From NCBI GenBank assembly GCA_040779335.1, contig JBFONV010000001.1, positions 1,116,001 to 1,180,000 of the forward strand: 64,000 nucleotides of DNA, given 5' to 3'. How positions within the stretch are numbered: the first letter of the stretch is position 1; every line of letters begins with the position of its first letter. This document shows positions 55,644 through 64,000 of the stretch, piece after piece. The translations under genes were made by a program, and so were the position numbers. The stretch comes from JBFONV01 sp040779335. GTDB lineage: Bacteria; Pseudomonadota; Gammaproteobacteria; Enterobacterales; Alteromonadaceae. A model generated the notes under the pieces. It did not search any database. It was not told where the DNA came from and saw nothing but the letters and a program-made list of their open reading frames with translations.

Positions 55644-56600
55644 ATGAGTAAAAAAGCTCAAGATGTTGTTAATGAAGACATAATGCAACCAACAACGGCA
55701 TTGCATAAAGTGAGATACACGCGCGGACGAAGAAGCTTAAATAGTGACGTGGTTTTGGTTGAACTGCCATTACAAATAAGGCTGTTATGGACTGATAATA
55801 ATGAGCAGCTTTCTCGCATTTTTAGTATTACCATGCGTACACCTGGCGATGATAAACACTTAATTATTGGATTATTGTTGGCGGAAGGAGTGATTAGCAA
55901 CGTTAAGCAAATCAAGGATATATATCCAGATCCTGCTAATGAAGACCAAGCAGCTGTTGCGCACAAAAGCATACCAGCAAATAATGATGCGCAAGAAAAT
56001 AGTGCTCAAGCCAACCTTTGGGAAGTTCGACTGGCAAATACAGTAACCCCCAATTTACCCACGTTAGAGAGATACCAAATTACCTATAGCAGTTGTGGGC
56101 TTTGTGGGGCAACATCGTTAAAATCACTCGAACTAAAAAATCCGCCAAGGCTTAATGATAAAGAACATTGGCTAAACCCAGAAAACGTGCATAACATGCC
56201 CAACTTAATGCGTGAAAAGCAGGATTTATTTACGCAAACAGGTGCGGCTCATGCAGCTGGTTTATTTGATGAAACTGGCCAGCTGGTTGACTTAAAAGAA
56301 GATGTTGGCAGGCATAACGCGCTCGATAAACTCATTGGTGCTTTAGCGTTAAGCCAGCCCGAGCAAGCTCGTTGTTTATGTATTGTCGTCAGCGGCCGTA
56401 TCAGTTTTGAGCTGGTGCAAAAAACAATTATGGCGGGCATTGCAGTAATGATTGCGGTTGGCGCGCCATCAGATCTTGCCATAAAAGCAGCAAAGCGATT
56501 TGGATTAACCTTAATAGGTTATACCAATGCAGAGTCATTTAATGTTTATCATGGTGAGTGGCGATTACAGACACTGGAGGAAGTATGTCAAAAAACTTAA
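55644..56600 (+). CDS. fdhD: Formate dehydrogenase accessory sulfurtransferase FdhD
   Basis: FdhD passes sulfur from IscS to the molybdenum cofactor and is needed for formate dehydrogenase activity. The 318-residue protein has the sulfur-carrying pair Cys151 and Cys154 in SSCGLCG, the FDETG...LKEDVGRHNALDKLIG segment and the C-terminal SGRISFELVQK motif. The N-terminal ~40 residues are basic. It overlaps fdsB by 16 bp, so the genes are one operon. Length and motifs are normal for the family. Confidence 0.95.
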   Translation: MSKKAQDVVNEDIMQPTTALHKVRYTRGRRSLNSDVVLVELPLQIRLLWTDNNEQLSRIFSITMRTPGDDKHLIIGLLLAEGVISNVKQIKDIYPDPANEDQAAVAHKSIPANNDAQENSAQANLWEVRLANTVTPNLPTLERYQITYSSCGLCGATSLKSLELKNPPRLNDKEHWLNPENVHNMPNLMREKQDLFTQTGAAHAAGLFDETGQLVDLKEDVGRHNALDKLIGALALSQPEQARCLCIVVSGRISFELVQKTIMAGIAVMIAVGAPSDLAIKAAKRFGLTLIGYTNAESFNVYHGEWRLQTLEEVCQKT

Positions 56601-58246
56601 CGCAATTAGCCCGCAGAAAGGGAATTGATAATACGCTATTTCAGCGTTTAGTGATTGGTGAAGACTCAAAAAGTAAAGCTGAGCGCAGTGATCTTGCGAA
56701 AGAGTATTTAGTGGGGGAAGCCATTGTTCATGGCACGGCGAGTTTTTATGACTTTATCGACGGTAGTAACGCCAATAAAAAAGCTTATGTATGCAATGGT
56801 TCATCGTGTTTGTGCGCTGGCACACAGCAAGCGGTTACCGATAAGTTAAGCGCACAATTGGGCCAAGAAAATATCGGCCATGTTACTTGTTTGGGGCGCT
56901 GCGGACAAAATTCAGCTTTTCAAATTAACGGCGAAAACTTTTCAGGCGATGATATTAATGCGTTAACAGATGGTGTTATGCCAAACGCCTTCACTTCTCA
57001 AGAACATTATCACGTCACCACCAATTTAGCCGAACCTATTTTAACGGCAGCAATTGACAATGTTGACAGCTATTACGCTTTGTTTAATCAGCTTATTCAA
57101 AACCACACCGTAGATAGCTTATTGGAGCAGATAAGTGATTCTGGACTACGTGGACGAGGCGGCGCCGGTTTCCCTACCGGCTTTAAATGGAAGTCTTGTC
57201 GTGATGCGAATGGCGAAGAAAAATATATTGTTTGTAATGCTGATGAGGGCGATGCTGGAGCGTACAGCGACCGATATTTGTTAGAACAACGCCCTCATAC
57301 GGTGTTATTTGGCATGTTAATGGCTGGCTATTTGAGTGGCGCTAAAACAGGGGTGTTGTATATTCGAGACGAATACCCAGCAGCGATCAGCGAGACCAAA
57401 CGCGCAATTGAGCAGTTCCAGGCTTTAAATATCAGCTGTGATGATTGGCATTTTAATTTTAAAATTGTTAAAGGTGCTGGCGCTTATATTTGCGGGGAAG
57501 AAACGGCTTTATTACGCTCGATAGAAGGGCAACGACCGCTAGTTTCTGTTCGTCCACCCTTTCCGACACAAAGTGGGTTATTTGGCTGTCCAACCATAGT
57601 TAATAATGTTGAAACCTTTGCCTCTGTTCACTGGATCTTAGATGGCAACATTGAGCGCTTTCGCGCCATGGGTAATGGTAAATCAACAGGCAGTAAATTA
57701 ATTTCACTAGACAGTAGTTTTGTTAAGCCCGGTATTTACGAAGTGGCGATGGGCTGTTCACTACAAGAAGTCATTGATTTGGCTGGTGGCTATGCTCGAC
57801 CCTTAAAAGCACTGCATATAGGTGGGCCACTAGGGGGCGTAGTGCCAATTAATCAGGTCGCGAACCTGAGTATTGATTTTGAATCTTTTGCGCAAGCTGG
57901 GTTTTTACTCGGTCATGCCAGTGTTATTGGCATAGGCGAAGAAATTAAGATGATCGAGTACATTGAACATCTATTTGATTTTACAGCAGTAGAGTCATGT
58001 GGAAAATGTTATCCCTGTAAACTGGGCTCGGTGAGAGGTCAGGAAATGATCCAAAATGCTATTGATGGCACGCAAAAAATTAATCAAACCTTACTTAATG
58101 ATTTATTGGAAACCATGCAACTTGGTTCTTTATGTGCGTTAGGTGGTGGTGTTCCTCTGCCGATAAACAATATTTTGCAGTATTTTGCCGACGAAATTGG
58201 TGAGTTTATTGAAACACAAACTGCACAGGAGGTTGAACATGGCTAA
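56585..58246 (+). CDS. NAD-linked formate dehydrogenase, beta subunit (NuoEF-like)
   Basis: The diaphorase subunit that passes electrons from formate to NAD+. A thioredoxin-like N-terminal domain (about residues 30-130) with cysteines in VCNGSSCLC and TCLGRCG probably binds a [2Fe-2S] cluster, as in NuoE. The NuoF-like part follows: the FMN loop RGRGGAGFPTGFKW, NADEGDAGAYSDRY, GAGAYICGEETAL and the C-terminal [4Fe-4S] motif SCGKCYPCKLG...C. The start is ATG 56585 behind GGAGG, not the longer frame. It ends inside the next gene (ATGGCTAA overlap). There is no separate FdsG-like subunit. Confidence 0.93.
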   Translation: MSKNLTQLARRKGIDNTLFQRLVIGEDSKSKAERSDLAKEYLVGEAIVHGTASFYDFIDGSNANKKAYVCNGSSCLCAGTQQAVTDKLSAQLGQENIGHVTCLGRCGQNSAFQINGENFSGDDINALTDGVMPNAFTSQEHYHVTTNLAEPILTAAIDNVDSYYALFNQLIQNHTVDSLLEQISDSGLRGRGGAGFPTGFKWKSCRDANGEEKYIVCNADEGDAGAYSDRYLLEQRPHTVLFGMLMAGYLSGAKTGVLYIRDEYPAAISETKRAIEQFQALNISCDDWHFNFKIVKGAGAYICGEETALLRSIEGQRPLVSVRPPFPTQSGLFGCPTIVNNVETFASVHWILDGNIERFRAMGNGKSTGSKLISLDSSFVKPGIYEVAMGCSLQEVIDLAGGYARPLKALHIGGPLGGVVPINQVANLSIDFESFAQAGFLLGHASVIGIGEEIKMIEYIEHLFDFTAVESCGKCYPCKLGSVRGQEMIQNAIDGTQKINQTLLNDLLETMQLGSLCALGGGVPLPINNILQYFADEIGEFIETQTAQEVEHG

Positions 58247-60944
58247 TGCTACTGCATTTTTAAATGGTGTTGCTCATGAAATAAGAGCGGGGGAGTCTAT
58301 CCTCGAGTTTAGTCGTCGCCTTGAGCAATATATTCCGACATTGTGTGACGATCCGCGATTGGATGCCTATGGCAGTTGCAGGGTTTGTTCTGTTGATGTT
58401 GCCTTAACCGCAGATGGTCCTCGAAAAGTAATGGCGTCGTGCCACACTCCGATCAGTGACGGCATGCATATTTACAGTGATTCACCGCGCGTTGAAAAGC
58501 TCAGGCGCAATATTGTTGAACTTGTACTTAGCGATCACCCCAGTGACTGTAATGATTGTGACGCAAACTTAAATTGTGAATTGCAAGATGTCGCTATTGC
58601 CACAGGAGTGCGAGAAATTCGCTTTGCTAAAGGTAAAAAAAGCGCAGATGCATTGCCTGCGGTAAGCATTGATCAATCACATCCTTATATGCGCATGGAT
58701 TTAACCAAATGTATTGATTGTAATCGCTGTATTCGTGCATGCGATGAAATTCAGGGAGAGCAAGTCCTCAGTGCTTCAGGTAGAGGTTTCGCCAGTCGGA
58801 TCATCAAAGGACAAGATGTCAGTTTTGCTGATTCAGACTGTGTGTCATGTGGTGCTTGTGCGCAAACTTGTCCTACAGGAGCTATTTCCGATGTATTTAG
58901 AGCGGACTTGACCAAAGACGCTGATGTTGTGCGCACTGTTTGTTCCTACTGCGGCGTTGGTTGTAACCTAAATGTTTCGGTGCAAGATGGTAAAATTCTG
59001 TCGATTGAAGCCCCTGAAGATGCCGAAGTAAACGCTGGACACACTTGTTTAAAGGGGCGTTATGCTTGGCGTTTTTATAATCATCCCGATAGATTAGATA
59101 CACCACTGGTTCGTATTGATGGCGAATTACAACCGGTAAGTTGGCCATACGCGTTTGATTATATTGCCAAGCGCATGCAAAGCATTAAGGCTGAGCATGG
59201 CGCCAATGCTTTAGCCGGTATTTCATCGGCGCGTTGTACTAACGAAGAAAATTACTTACTGCAAAAAATGATGCGTGTTGTTTTGGGCACCAATAATATT
59301 GATTGTTGTGCGCGTGTATGTCACTCACCTACGGCGTATGGCATGCAAAAAAGCTTTGGTACCGGCGCTGCAACCAATTCGATTGAAGATTTAAAGCATA
59401 CAGAATTTATTATGCTGATTGGCGCTAACCCAACCTCGGCTCACCCTGTTACTGGGGCCAAAATTAAGCAAAAAGTGATGAAAGGTACACCGTTGCTGGT
59501 TATTGATCCGGTAAAAACCGAACTGGCGCGTTATGCTGATTGGCACATTCAGTTAAGACCTGGCACCAACGTTGCGGTGCTTAATATGATGGCCTACTAC
59601 ATTATTTCTGAAGGACTGGTTGATAGCCACTTTATAGAGAGTAGAACTGAGGCTTATCAAGAATATCACGATGCTATTATGGCACTTGATATCGATTATT
59701 TAGCCACTCTTAGTGGTGTTGATAAAAACTTGGTGAAAGACGCTGCTATTGCCTACGCAAAATCACATGCAGCGATGAGTTTTCATGGTTTAGGGGTGAC
59801 GGAGCACTCGCAAGGCAGTCGAGCCATTATGTGTATCGCTGATTTGACCATGCTCACCGGCAATGTTGGCCGAGAGGGGGTTGGTATGAACCCTCTACGA
59901 GGTCAAAACAATGTTCAGGGCGCCGCCGATATGGGCTGTCAGCCACACCAAGGTGCGGGCTATTTCCCTGTAGATGAATATCAGCAGTATTATCAAGAGC
60001 ACTACAATGCCAATGTTCCCAGTGATATTGGTTATAAAATACCTGAAATGTTTAATGCTGCATTAGCGGGTGAATTAAAAGCCTTGTGGATCATGGGTGA
60101 AGACGTTGTGCAAACTGATCCTAACCAAGATCATGTGGTGGCCAGTTTATCTAATCTTGATTTGCTTGTTGTTCAAGAGATATTTTTATCGGAAACAGCA
60201 AAAATGGCAGATGTAGTGCTACCAGGCTCATCTTTCCTAGAAAAAAGTGGTACCTTCACCAATGGCGAGCGTCGCGTTCAAAAAGTGAATGCCGTCGTTA
60301 ACCCCAAAGAAGGCTGTAAAACCGATGGTCAAATTGTCGTTGAAATGATGAACGCTTTGGGGTATCCACAAGCTGATTATAGCGCTGACACTATGTTAGA
60401 AGAAATCAGCCAAGTTGTGCCATTTTTTGCGGGTATCACTTGGCAAAACTTAGGTGAGAATGGTCTACAGTGGCCGGTTAACGAGCAAGGGCAAGACACC
60501 AAAATATTGCATATCGACTCGTTTAAACGCGGTTTAGGTAAGTTTCATTTTTATGAGTTTGAAGAGAGCGTTGAAGTTGAGAAAAATAGCGAACACTATC
60601 CCTATATTCTTACTACCAGTCGCAATCTAGAACACTATAATTGCGGCACCATGACCAGACGCACCTCAAATGGCGACATTGTCAGTGAAGATATTTTACT
60701 GATCAATACTGATGATGCGAAAGCCAAAAACATTCAAGATAATTCTAAAGTACGCTTATTTTCAGCGCGTGGTGAGATTGAACTTACCGCACAGATCAGT
60801 AACAAGGTTAAACCTGGGGTATTATTTACGACCTTCCATTTTCCTGAATTAATGATCAACCGTGTTACGGGTGATGTGACTGATAAAGAAACCTTATGCC
60901 CTGAATATAAAGTGGTTTCAGTGGAATTTGAAGGCGTATCATAG
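58239..60944 (+). CDS. NAD-linked formate dehydrogenase, catalytic alpha subunit
   Basis: The 901-residue molybdo- or tungsto-enzyme subunit oxidising formate to CO2. In order: an N-terminal [2Fe-2S] ferredoxin domain (SCRVC), a His/Cys [4Fe-4S] site (CNDCDANLNC), two [4Fe-4S] ferredoxin motifs (CIDCNRCIRAC and CVSCGACAQTCP), a further cluster (CSYCGVGC) and the bis-MGD domains. The active-site metal ligand is Cys361 next to His362 (ARVCHSP), so it is a cysteine, not selenocysteine, enzyme. The ATG at 58239 behind GGAGG overlaps the beta gene by 8 bp. A longer frame to 58185 is unlikely. Confidence 0.95.
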   Translation: MANATAFLNGVAHEIRAGESILEFSRRLEQYIPTLCDDPRLDAYGSCRVCSVDVALTADGPRKVMASCHTPISDGMHIYSDSPRVEKLRRNIVELVLSDHPSDCNDCDANLNCELQDVAIATGVREIRFAKGKKSADALPAVSIDQSHPYMRMDLTKCIDCNRCIRACDEIQGEQVLSASGRGFASRIIKGQDVSFADSDCVSCGACAQTCPTGAISDVFRADLTKDADVVRTVCSYCGVGCNLNVSVQDGKILSIEAPEDAEVNAGHTCLKGRYAWRFYNHPDRLDTPLVRIDGELQPVSWPYAFDYIAKRMQSIKAEHGANALAGISSARCTNEENYLLQKMMRVVLGTNNIDCCARVCHSPTAYGMQKSFGTGAATNSIEDLKHTEFIMLIGANPTSAHPVTGAKIKQKVMKGTPLLVIDPVKTELARYADWHIQLRPGTNVAVLNMMAYYIISEGLVDSHFIESRTEAYQEYHDAIMALDIDYLATLSGVDKNLVKDAAIAYAKSHAAMSFHGLGVTEHSQGSRAIMCIADLTMLTGNVGREGVGMNPLRGQNNVQGAADMGCQPHQGAGYFPVDEYQQYYQEHYNANVPSDIGYKIPEMFNAALAGELKALWIMGEDVVQTDPNQDHVVASLSNLDLLVVQEIFLSETAKMADVVLPGSSFLEKSGTFTNGERRVQKVNAVVNPKEGCKTDGQIVVEMMNALGYPQADYSADTMLEEISQVVPFFAGITWQNLGENGLQWPVNEQGQDTKILHIDSFKRGLGKFHFYEFEESVEVEKNSEHYPYILTTSRNLEHYNCGTMTRRTSNGDIVSEDILLINTDDAKAKNIQDNSKVRLFSARGEIELTAQISNKVKPGVLFTTFHFPELMINRVTGDVTDKETLCPEYKVVSVEFEGVS

Positions 60945-60976
60945 TTTCAGAATAACGACGTTATGTCAGTTAAATT

Positions 60977-61006
60977 AGCGAAGTATGTTTCATGCTTCGC
61001 TTTTTT
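60977..61006 (+). terminator. Terminator after the formate dehydrogenase genes
   Basis: AGCGAAG / CTTCGCT hairpin with a run of T, 32 bp past the alpha-subunit stop. Confidence 0.85.
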
Positions 61007-61035
61007 ATTAACCTGATTTTGATGATTAAATTATT

Positions 61036-61512
61036 ATGGTTAAGCTACGAAAATTTGTTCCGAGTGATGCACCGTTTTTAAGAGATTTGTTTTTTTATAC
61101 TGTCCGTCATGTCAATATTCGCGATTATTCACCAGCGCAAGTTCAAGCGTGGGCCCCTGACGAGTATGACCGAGAAGAATGGTTGAAGAAAATTACCTTG
61201 TTAGATCCGTTCGTGGTCGACATCAATGGTGTTATTGTTGCCTATGCTGATATTCAGCCAAATGGCTATATTGATCACTTTTTTTGTCATCACCAATATC
61301 AAGGGCAGGGATTGGGCAGAATGTTAATGAATAAACTGAAATCTACAGCTCAACAACAGCGGTTAGCTAACATATACGCCCATGTAAGTATCACCGCAAA
61401 ACCATTTTTTTTAAAGCATGGCTTTAGTGTCACTAAAGCGCAGCAGGTTGCAGTTCGAGGGCAAGTACTCAAAAATTTTGTCATGACATTCGAGATAAAT
61501 CCCAACGAGTGA
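61036..61512 (+). CDS. GNAT-family N-acetyltransferase (YafP-like)
   Basis: A 158-residue acyltransferase. The acetyl-CoA motif is CHHQYQGQGLGRMLMNKL (about residues 88-105), followed by the HVSITAKPFFLKHGF segment typical of this family. The beginning, KFVPSDAPFLRDLFFYTVRHVNIRDY, resembles YafP. The substrate is unknown. It stands alone after the formate dehydrogenase terminator. Confidence 0.87.
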   Translation: MVKLRKFVPSDAPFLRDLFFYTVRHVNIRDYSPAQVQAWAPDEYDREEWLKKITLLDPFVVDINGVIVAYADIQPNGYIDHFFCHHQYQGQGLGRMLMNKLKSTAQQQRLANIYAHVSITAKPFFLKHGFSVTKAQQVAVRGQVLKNFVMTFEINPNE

Positions 61513-61694
61513 GGAGAATTCCCCTAGTATCTACTCGATAAATTATTGATGAGAACTGGCGGTTAACTCACAAATTTTTACATTTCATTTACTAAAATTT
61601 CAAATTTCCTATAGTAGAATGCAAAATACCGCAAATAGAAAATATTTACTGACCTACTACCAAGTAGATAAATAATAAAAATAAGGTGTGATAT

Positions 61695-62450
61695 ATGTTA
61701 AATAATGCAAAATTGAATAAAGGCTGGCATAAAACTAAATTATTAGGTTTGTTCTTAGTCGGTGTTATCGGCGTAGCGCAGGCCGCCGACTTACGCTTTG
61801 ATAAAAATCAGCGCAATGCCCAAGATATTGCTCGTGACGCCTTAAGTAAAGGCCCCGAGGTGGTTGAGTTTGTCGGACTAAAACCGGGCATGATGGTTGC
61901 TGACGTTTTAGGTGGCGGTGGCTATTACAGTGAGTTGATCAGTGAAAAAGTAGGACCGAAGGGCAGCGTTTATTTACATAATAATCAGGCTTATATGCCT
62001 TGGGTCGAAAAAGAACTCGTTGCTCGACTTGCCGATAATCGTTTAGCTAATGTTATCCGTCACGATAAAGAAACCGATAACTTAGAGTTAGGCAGTGAAA
62101 AGTTTGATGCGATGTTTTTTGTGTTGGGTTATCACGATATGTATCACGTCGCCAAAGATTGGAAAATTGATAAAGAGGATTTTCTTAAGCAACTGCAAAC
62201 AGCACTAAAACCAGGTGGTAAATTAGTGGTGATTGATCATTCGGCGCTCGCGGGCACTAAGACAGAACATGCTCAAGATTTACATCGTATCGATGCAGAA
62301 TATGTTAAAGTTGAGCTTGTTGGTAAAGGCTTTAAATTTGTAAAAAGTAGCGATTTATTAAAAAATGACGCAGATACCCGCATGATTTCTCCTTTTACTC
62401 CTGAAATGAGAAGAAAAACCGATAGATTTATTTTATTGTTTGAAAAGTAA
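61695..62450 (+). CDS. Methyltransferase-fold protein with signal peptide
   Basis: A 251-residue class I SAM-methyltransferase-like protein. The N-terminus is basic, then hydrophobic (LLGLFLVGVIG) with a cleavage site AQA-AD near residue 31, so it should be exported. The fold is read from the glycine loop VADVLGGGGYYSE (about residues 68-80), a mid-protein MFFVLGYHDMYH and PGGKLVVIDH strand. Known periplasmic methyltransferases are rare because SAM is cytoplasmic, so it may be a binding protein or use another cofactor. It is monocistronic, with a good ribosome binding site and a terminator. Confidence 0.82.
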   Translation: MLNNAKLNKGWHKTKLLGLFLVGVIGVAQAADLRFDKNQRNAQDIARDALSKGPEVVEFVGLKPGMMVADVLGGGGYYSELISEKVGPKGSVYLHNNQAYMPWVEKELVARLADNRLANVIRHDKETDNLELGSEKFDAMFFVLGYHDMYHVAKDWKIDKEDFLKQLQTALKPGGKLVVIDHSALAGTKTEHAQDLHRIDAEYVKVELVGKGFKFVKSSDLLKNDADTRMISPFTPEMRRKTDRFILLFEK

Positions 62451-62481
62451 GTCGTTAATTACGTAATTATTACCCTTTGAT

Positions 62482-62519
62482 AAAAAAGCCCTTAGCAAGC
62501 CAGTTTAAGGGCTTTTTTT
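62482..62519 (+). terminator. Terminator after the methyltransferase-like gene
   Basis: AAAAAAGCCCTTA-loop-TAAGGGCTTTTTTT, 31 bp past the stop. Confidence 0.9.
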
Positions 62520-62708
62520 GTAGAACGAAATAATAGGTAATGCTAGGCGTTATAGCCCATAGCTGTTGATGGTTATATTATTAGGAATAATTATTTCTAC
62601 CCTAGGCAAGACATAGAAAACTAATATTACGTCGCTAAGCTGTAATGGTATACTTATCAAAATACAAACCTTAAATAACAAGCTCTTAGCTGAAGAAGTG
62701 AAAACGGT

Positions 62709-63254
62709 GTGAATAAATATATTTCAATATTACGCGGTATCAATGTCAGTGGGCAAAAGAAGATCACGATGGCAGATCTTAAAGCTTTATATGAGCAGAT
62801 AGGCTGTCATGACGTTATTACCTATATTCAAAGTGGCAATGTCATTTTTACTAGTGATCTCGATGACGTCAGTGCGCTTATTCAACAAATTGAACAAGCC
62901 ATTTTCACGCAATTTTCTTTTGATGTGCCAGTGCAAGTTTTTACGGTGCAAACATTTAATGATGCGCTCAAACAGCTACCTTTTAATGAGGTTTCTGCTG
63001 AACAAGATGGTGCTCAAGTGATGTTCACGTTCTTATCAGGCCCATGTGAACCTGATACGTTCGCTGAAGTAGAAAAACTAGCGGATGCAAGTGAGCGTAT
63101 TCACCTAATAAATAATGTGATTTATATTCATTGTCCTAATGGCTATGGCAAGACAAAACTTTCAAATAATATGATTGAGAAAAAGCTTAACGTTTCTGCG
63201 ACGTCGAGAAATTTGAAAACTGTGGTTAAATTATGTGAATTGGCCTTGGTATAA
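62709..63254 (+). CDS. DUF1697 protein
   Basis: A 181-residue protein of the DUF1697 family, whose function is unknown. The beginning ISILRGINVSGQKKITMADLKALYE and the IQSGNVIF motif are diagnostic. The C-terminal third has the YGKTKLSNN stretch and the SATSRNLKTVVKL ending also shared by the family. It starts at GTG. No partner gene is visible; the next gene starts 68 bp later. Confidence 0.88.
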   Translation: MNKYISILRGINVSGQKKITMADLKALYEQIGCHDVITYIQSGNVIFTSDLDDVSALIQQIEQAIFTQFSFDVPVQVFTVQTFNDALKQLPFNEVSAEQDGAQVMFTFLSGPCEPDTFAEVEKLADASERIHLINNVIYIHCPNGYGKTKLSNNMIEKKLNVSATSRNLKTVVKLCELALV

Positions 63255-63321
63255 TCTTGTTATAGTAAGCTGACCTTTAACTGTATTCTATTTGTTGTAT
63301 TTATCACCGGAACTTTTACAT

Positions 63322-64000
63322 GCTTTCACTCATTGTTATTTTTCTTAGCGCGTTTTTACTGTTTCAGGTGCAACCTATCATTGCCAAAATTATATTACCT
63401 GTTTTTGGCGGGGGAGCAGCGGTTTGGACTGCCTGTTTATTGTTTTTTCAGGCATTTTTATTGCTAGGCTATTTTTATGCGCATGCGGTAACACAAATAA
63501 AAAAGCTACGTTATCAAGTCGCCATCCATGCTGTTTTATTAATAACCAGCCTGATATGGCTACCCACTAATATCAACGCGTTAACTATACCTGAGCTTGG
63601 TGATTCACCTCTTTACGATATTTTACTGTTGTTAGTGGGCTTAATTGGTTTGCCGTATTTTTTGTTATCGACAACAGGGCCACTCGTGCAGCGTTGGCTG
63701 AGTTTTGCTGAGCATAAAAAATTGCCCTATAAACTTTATTCATTATCTAATGTCGGTTCCTTATTAGCTTTACTTACTTACCCTTTTGTATTTGAACCTC
63801 AGTTAGCGTTGTCAGAGCAAACATTGATGTGGTCAATTGCTTATGGGGTATTTGTGGTCGCCATTGTTGTTTTTTCATTGTCTTTGCTTCGACGCTCGGT
63901 GGTGATCAAACATGAACATTTAAACGAAGCGCCTAAAGTTAAGTTAGATTGGTTATTGTGGTTATTTCTGTCGGCAACCGGGGTGGTGTTGTTAGTAGCC
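63322..64000 (+). CDS. Spermidine-synthase-like membrane protein (3' partial)
   Basis: The frame opens at ATG 63322 behind CCGGA and is still open at the window end, giving 226 residues. It shows about six or seven membrane segments and the characteristic beginning FLLFQVQPIIAKIILPVFGGGAAVWTACLLFFQ, as well as YFLLSTTGPLVQRW and LYSLSNVGSLLALL. In the family, this N-terminal membrane part is fused to a C-terminal spermidine-synthase-like Rossmann domain, which lies outside the window. Activity as a polyamine synthase is unproven for such fusions. Confidence 0.85.

Noticed and set aside
59319..59321. Possible selenocysteine in formate dehydrogenase
   Set aside because: The codon at the metal-ligand position is TGT (Cys), and no in-frame TGA interrupts the gene.
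1..64000. CRISPR array, insertion sequences or prophage
   Set aside because: No regular spacer-repeat pattern, no cas or transposase genes and no phage structural genes were seen on either strand.

Overview
The window looks like the chromosome of a low-GC marine gammaproteobacterium of the Alteromonadales, most likely Colwelliaceae (Colwellia/Thalassotalea type). This is an inference from gene content, protein style and gene order; no 16S rRNA gene is present. The first 25.5 kb is conserved housekeeping sequence. The rest is accessory sequence rich in catabolic enzymes, TonB/MFS transport and regulators. No integrase, transposase, CRISPR array or phage gene was seen.

1-6.7 kb holds smc (5' end cut off by the window), zipA and ligA: chromosome structure, septum tethering and NAD-dependent DNA ligase. 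6.98-9.7 kb holds a shell-less encapsulated-ferritin homologue (EncFtn), a small membrane protein, an exported 2H-phosphoesterase-like protein and an M48 lipoprotein protease. 9.75-12.5 kb holds an NhaC antiporter, FklB and an NTF2-like protein. 12.5-25.5 kb is the classic block dapB-carA-carB-greA-yhbY-rlmE-ftsH-folP-glmM-tpiA-secG-tRNA-Leu(GAG). The usual rimP-nusA-infB continuation is absent after the tRNA.

25.7-30 kb holds a TPR-sulfotransferase downstream of a TonB-dependent receptor. 30.2-45.4 kb holds two acetyltransferase/MFS genes, two YtcJ-type amidohydrolases (32.3 and 43.6 kb), and between them agmatine deiminase, a class III aminotransferase, a divergent LysR regulator, an aldehyde dehydrogenase, PhzF, an ACR3 transporter and an EAL phosphodiesterase. 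Agmatine deiminase, transaminase and dehydrogenase could form an agmatine/putrescine-to-GABA route, but the N-carbamoylputrescine amidase is missing.

45.5-53.7 kb is one co-directional array: OmpR-type response regulator, histidine kinase, LuxR-type regulator, N-carbamoyl-amino-acid hydrolase-like enzyme, exported CehA/McbA-like metallohydrolase and exported M20 carboxypeptidase. It is the best candidate in the window for an undescribed, signal-controlled system for breaking down amide or ureide substrates. 53.8-61 kb is a one-carbon module: formate-tetrahydrofolate ligase, divergent from fdhD and a two-subunit NAD-linked molybdenum/tungsten formate dehydrogenase. 61-64 kb holds a GNAT, a methyltransferase with a signal peptide, a DUF1697 protein and the start of a spermidine-synthase-like membrane protein cut by the window end.

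Several genes start with TTG or GTG (carA, ftsH, acr3, folP and others). Starts were moved from the longest open frame where a Shine-Dalgarno sequence or family alignment called for it (yhbY, phzF, acr3, fdh genes, aminotransferase). All family names rest on reading motifs by eye, without database searches.
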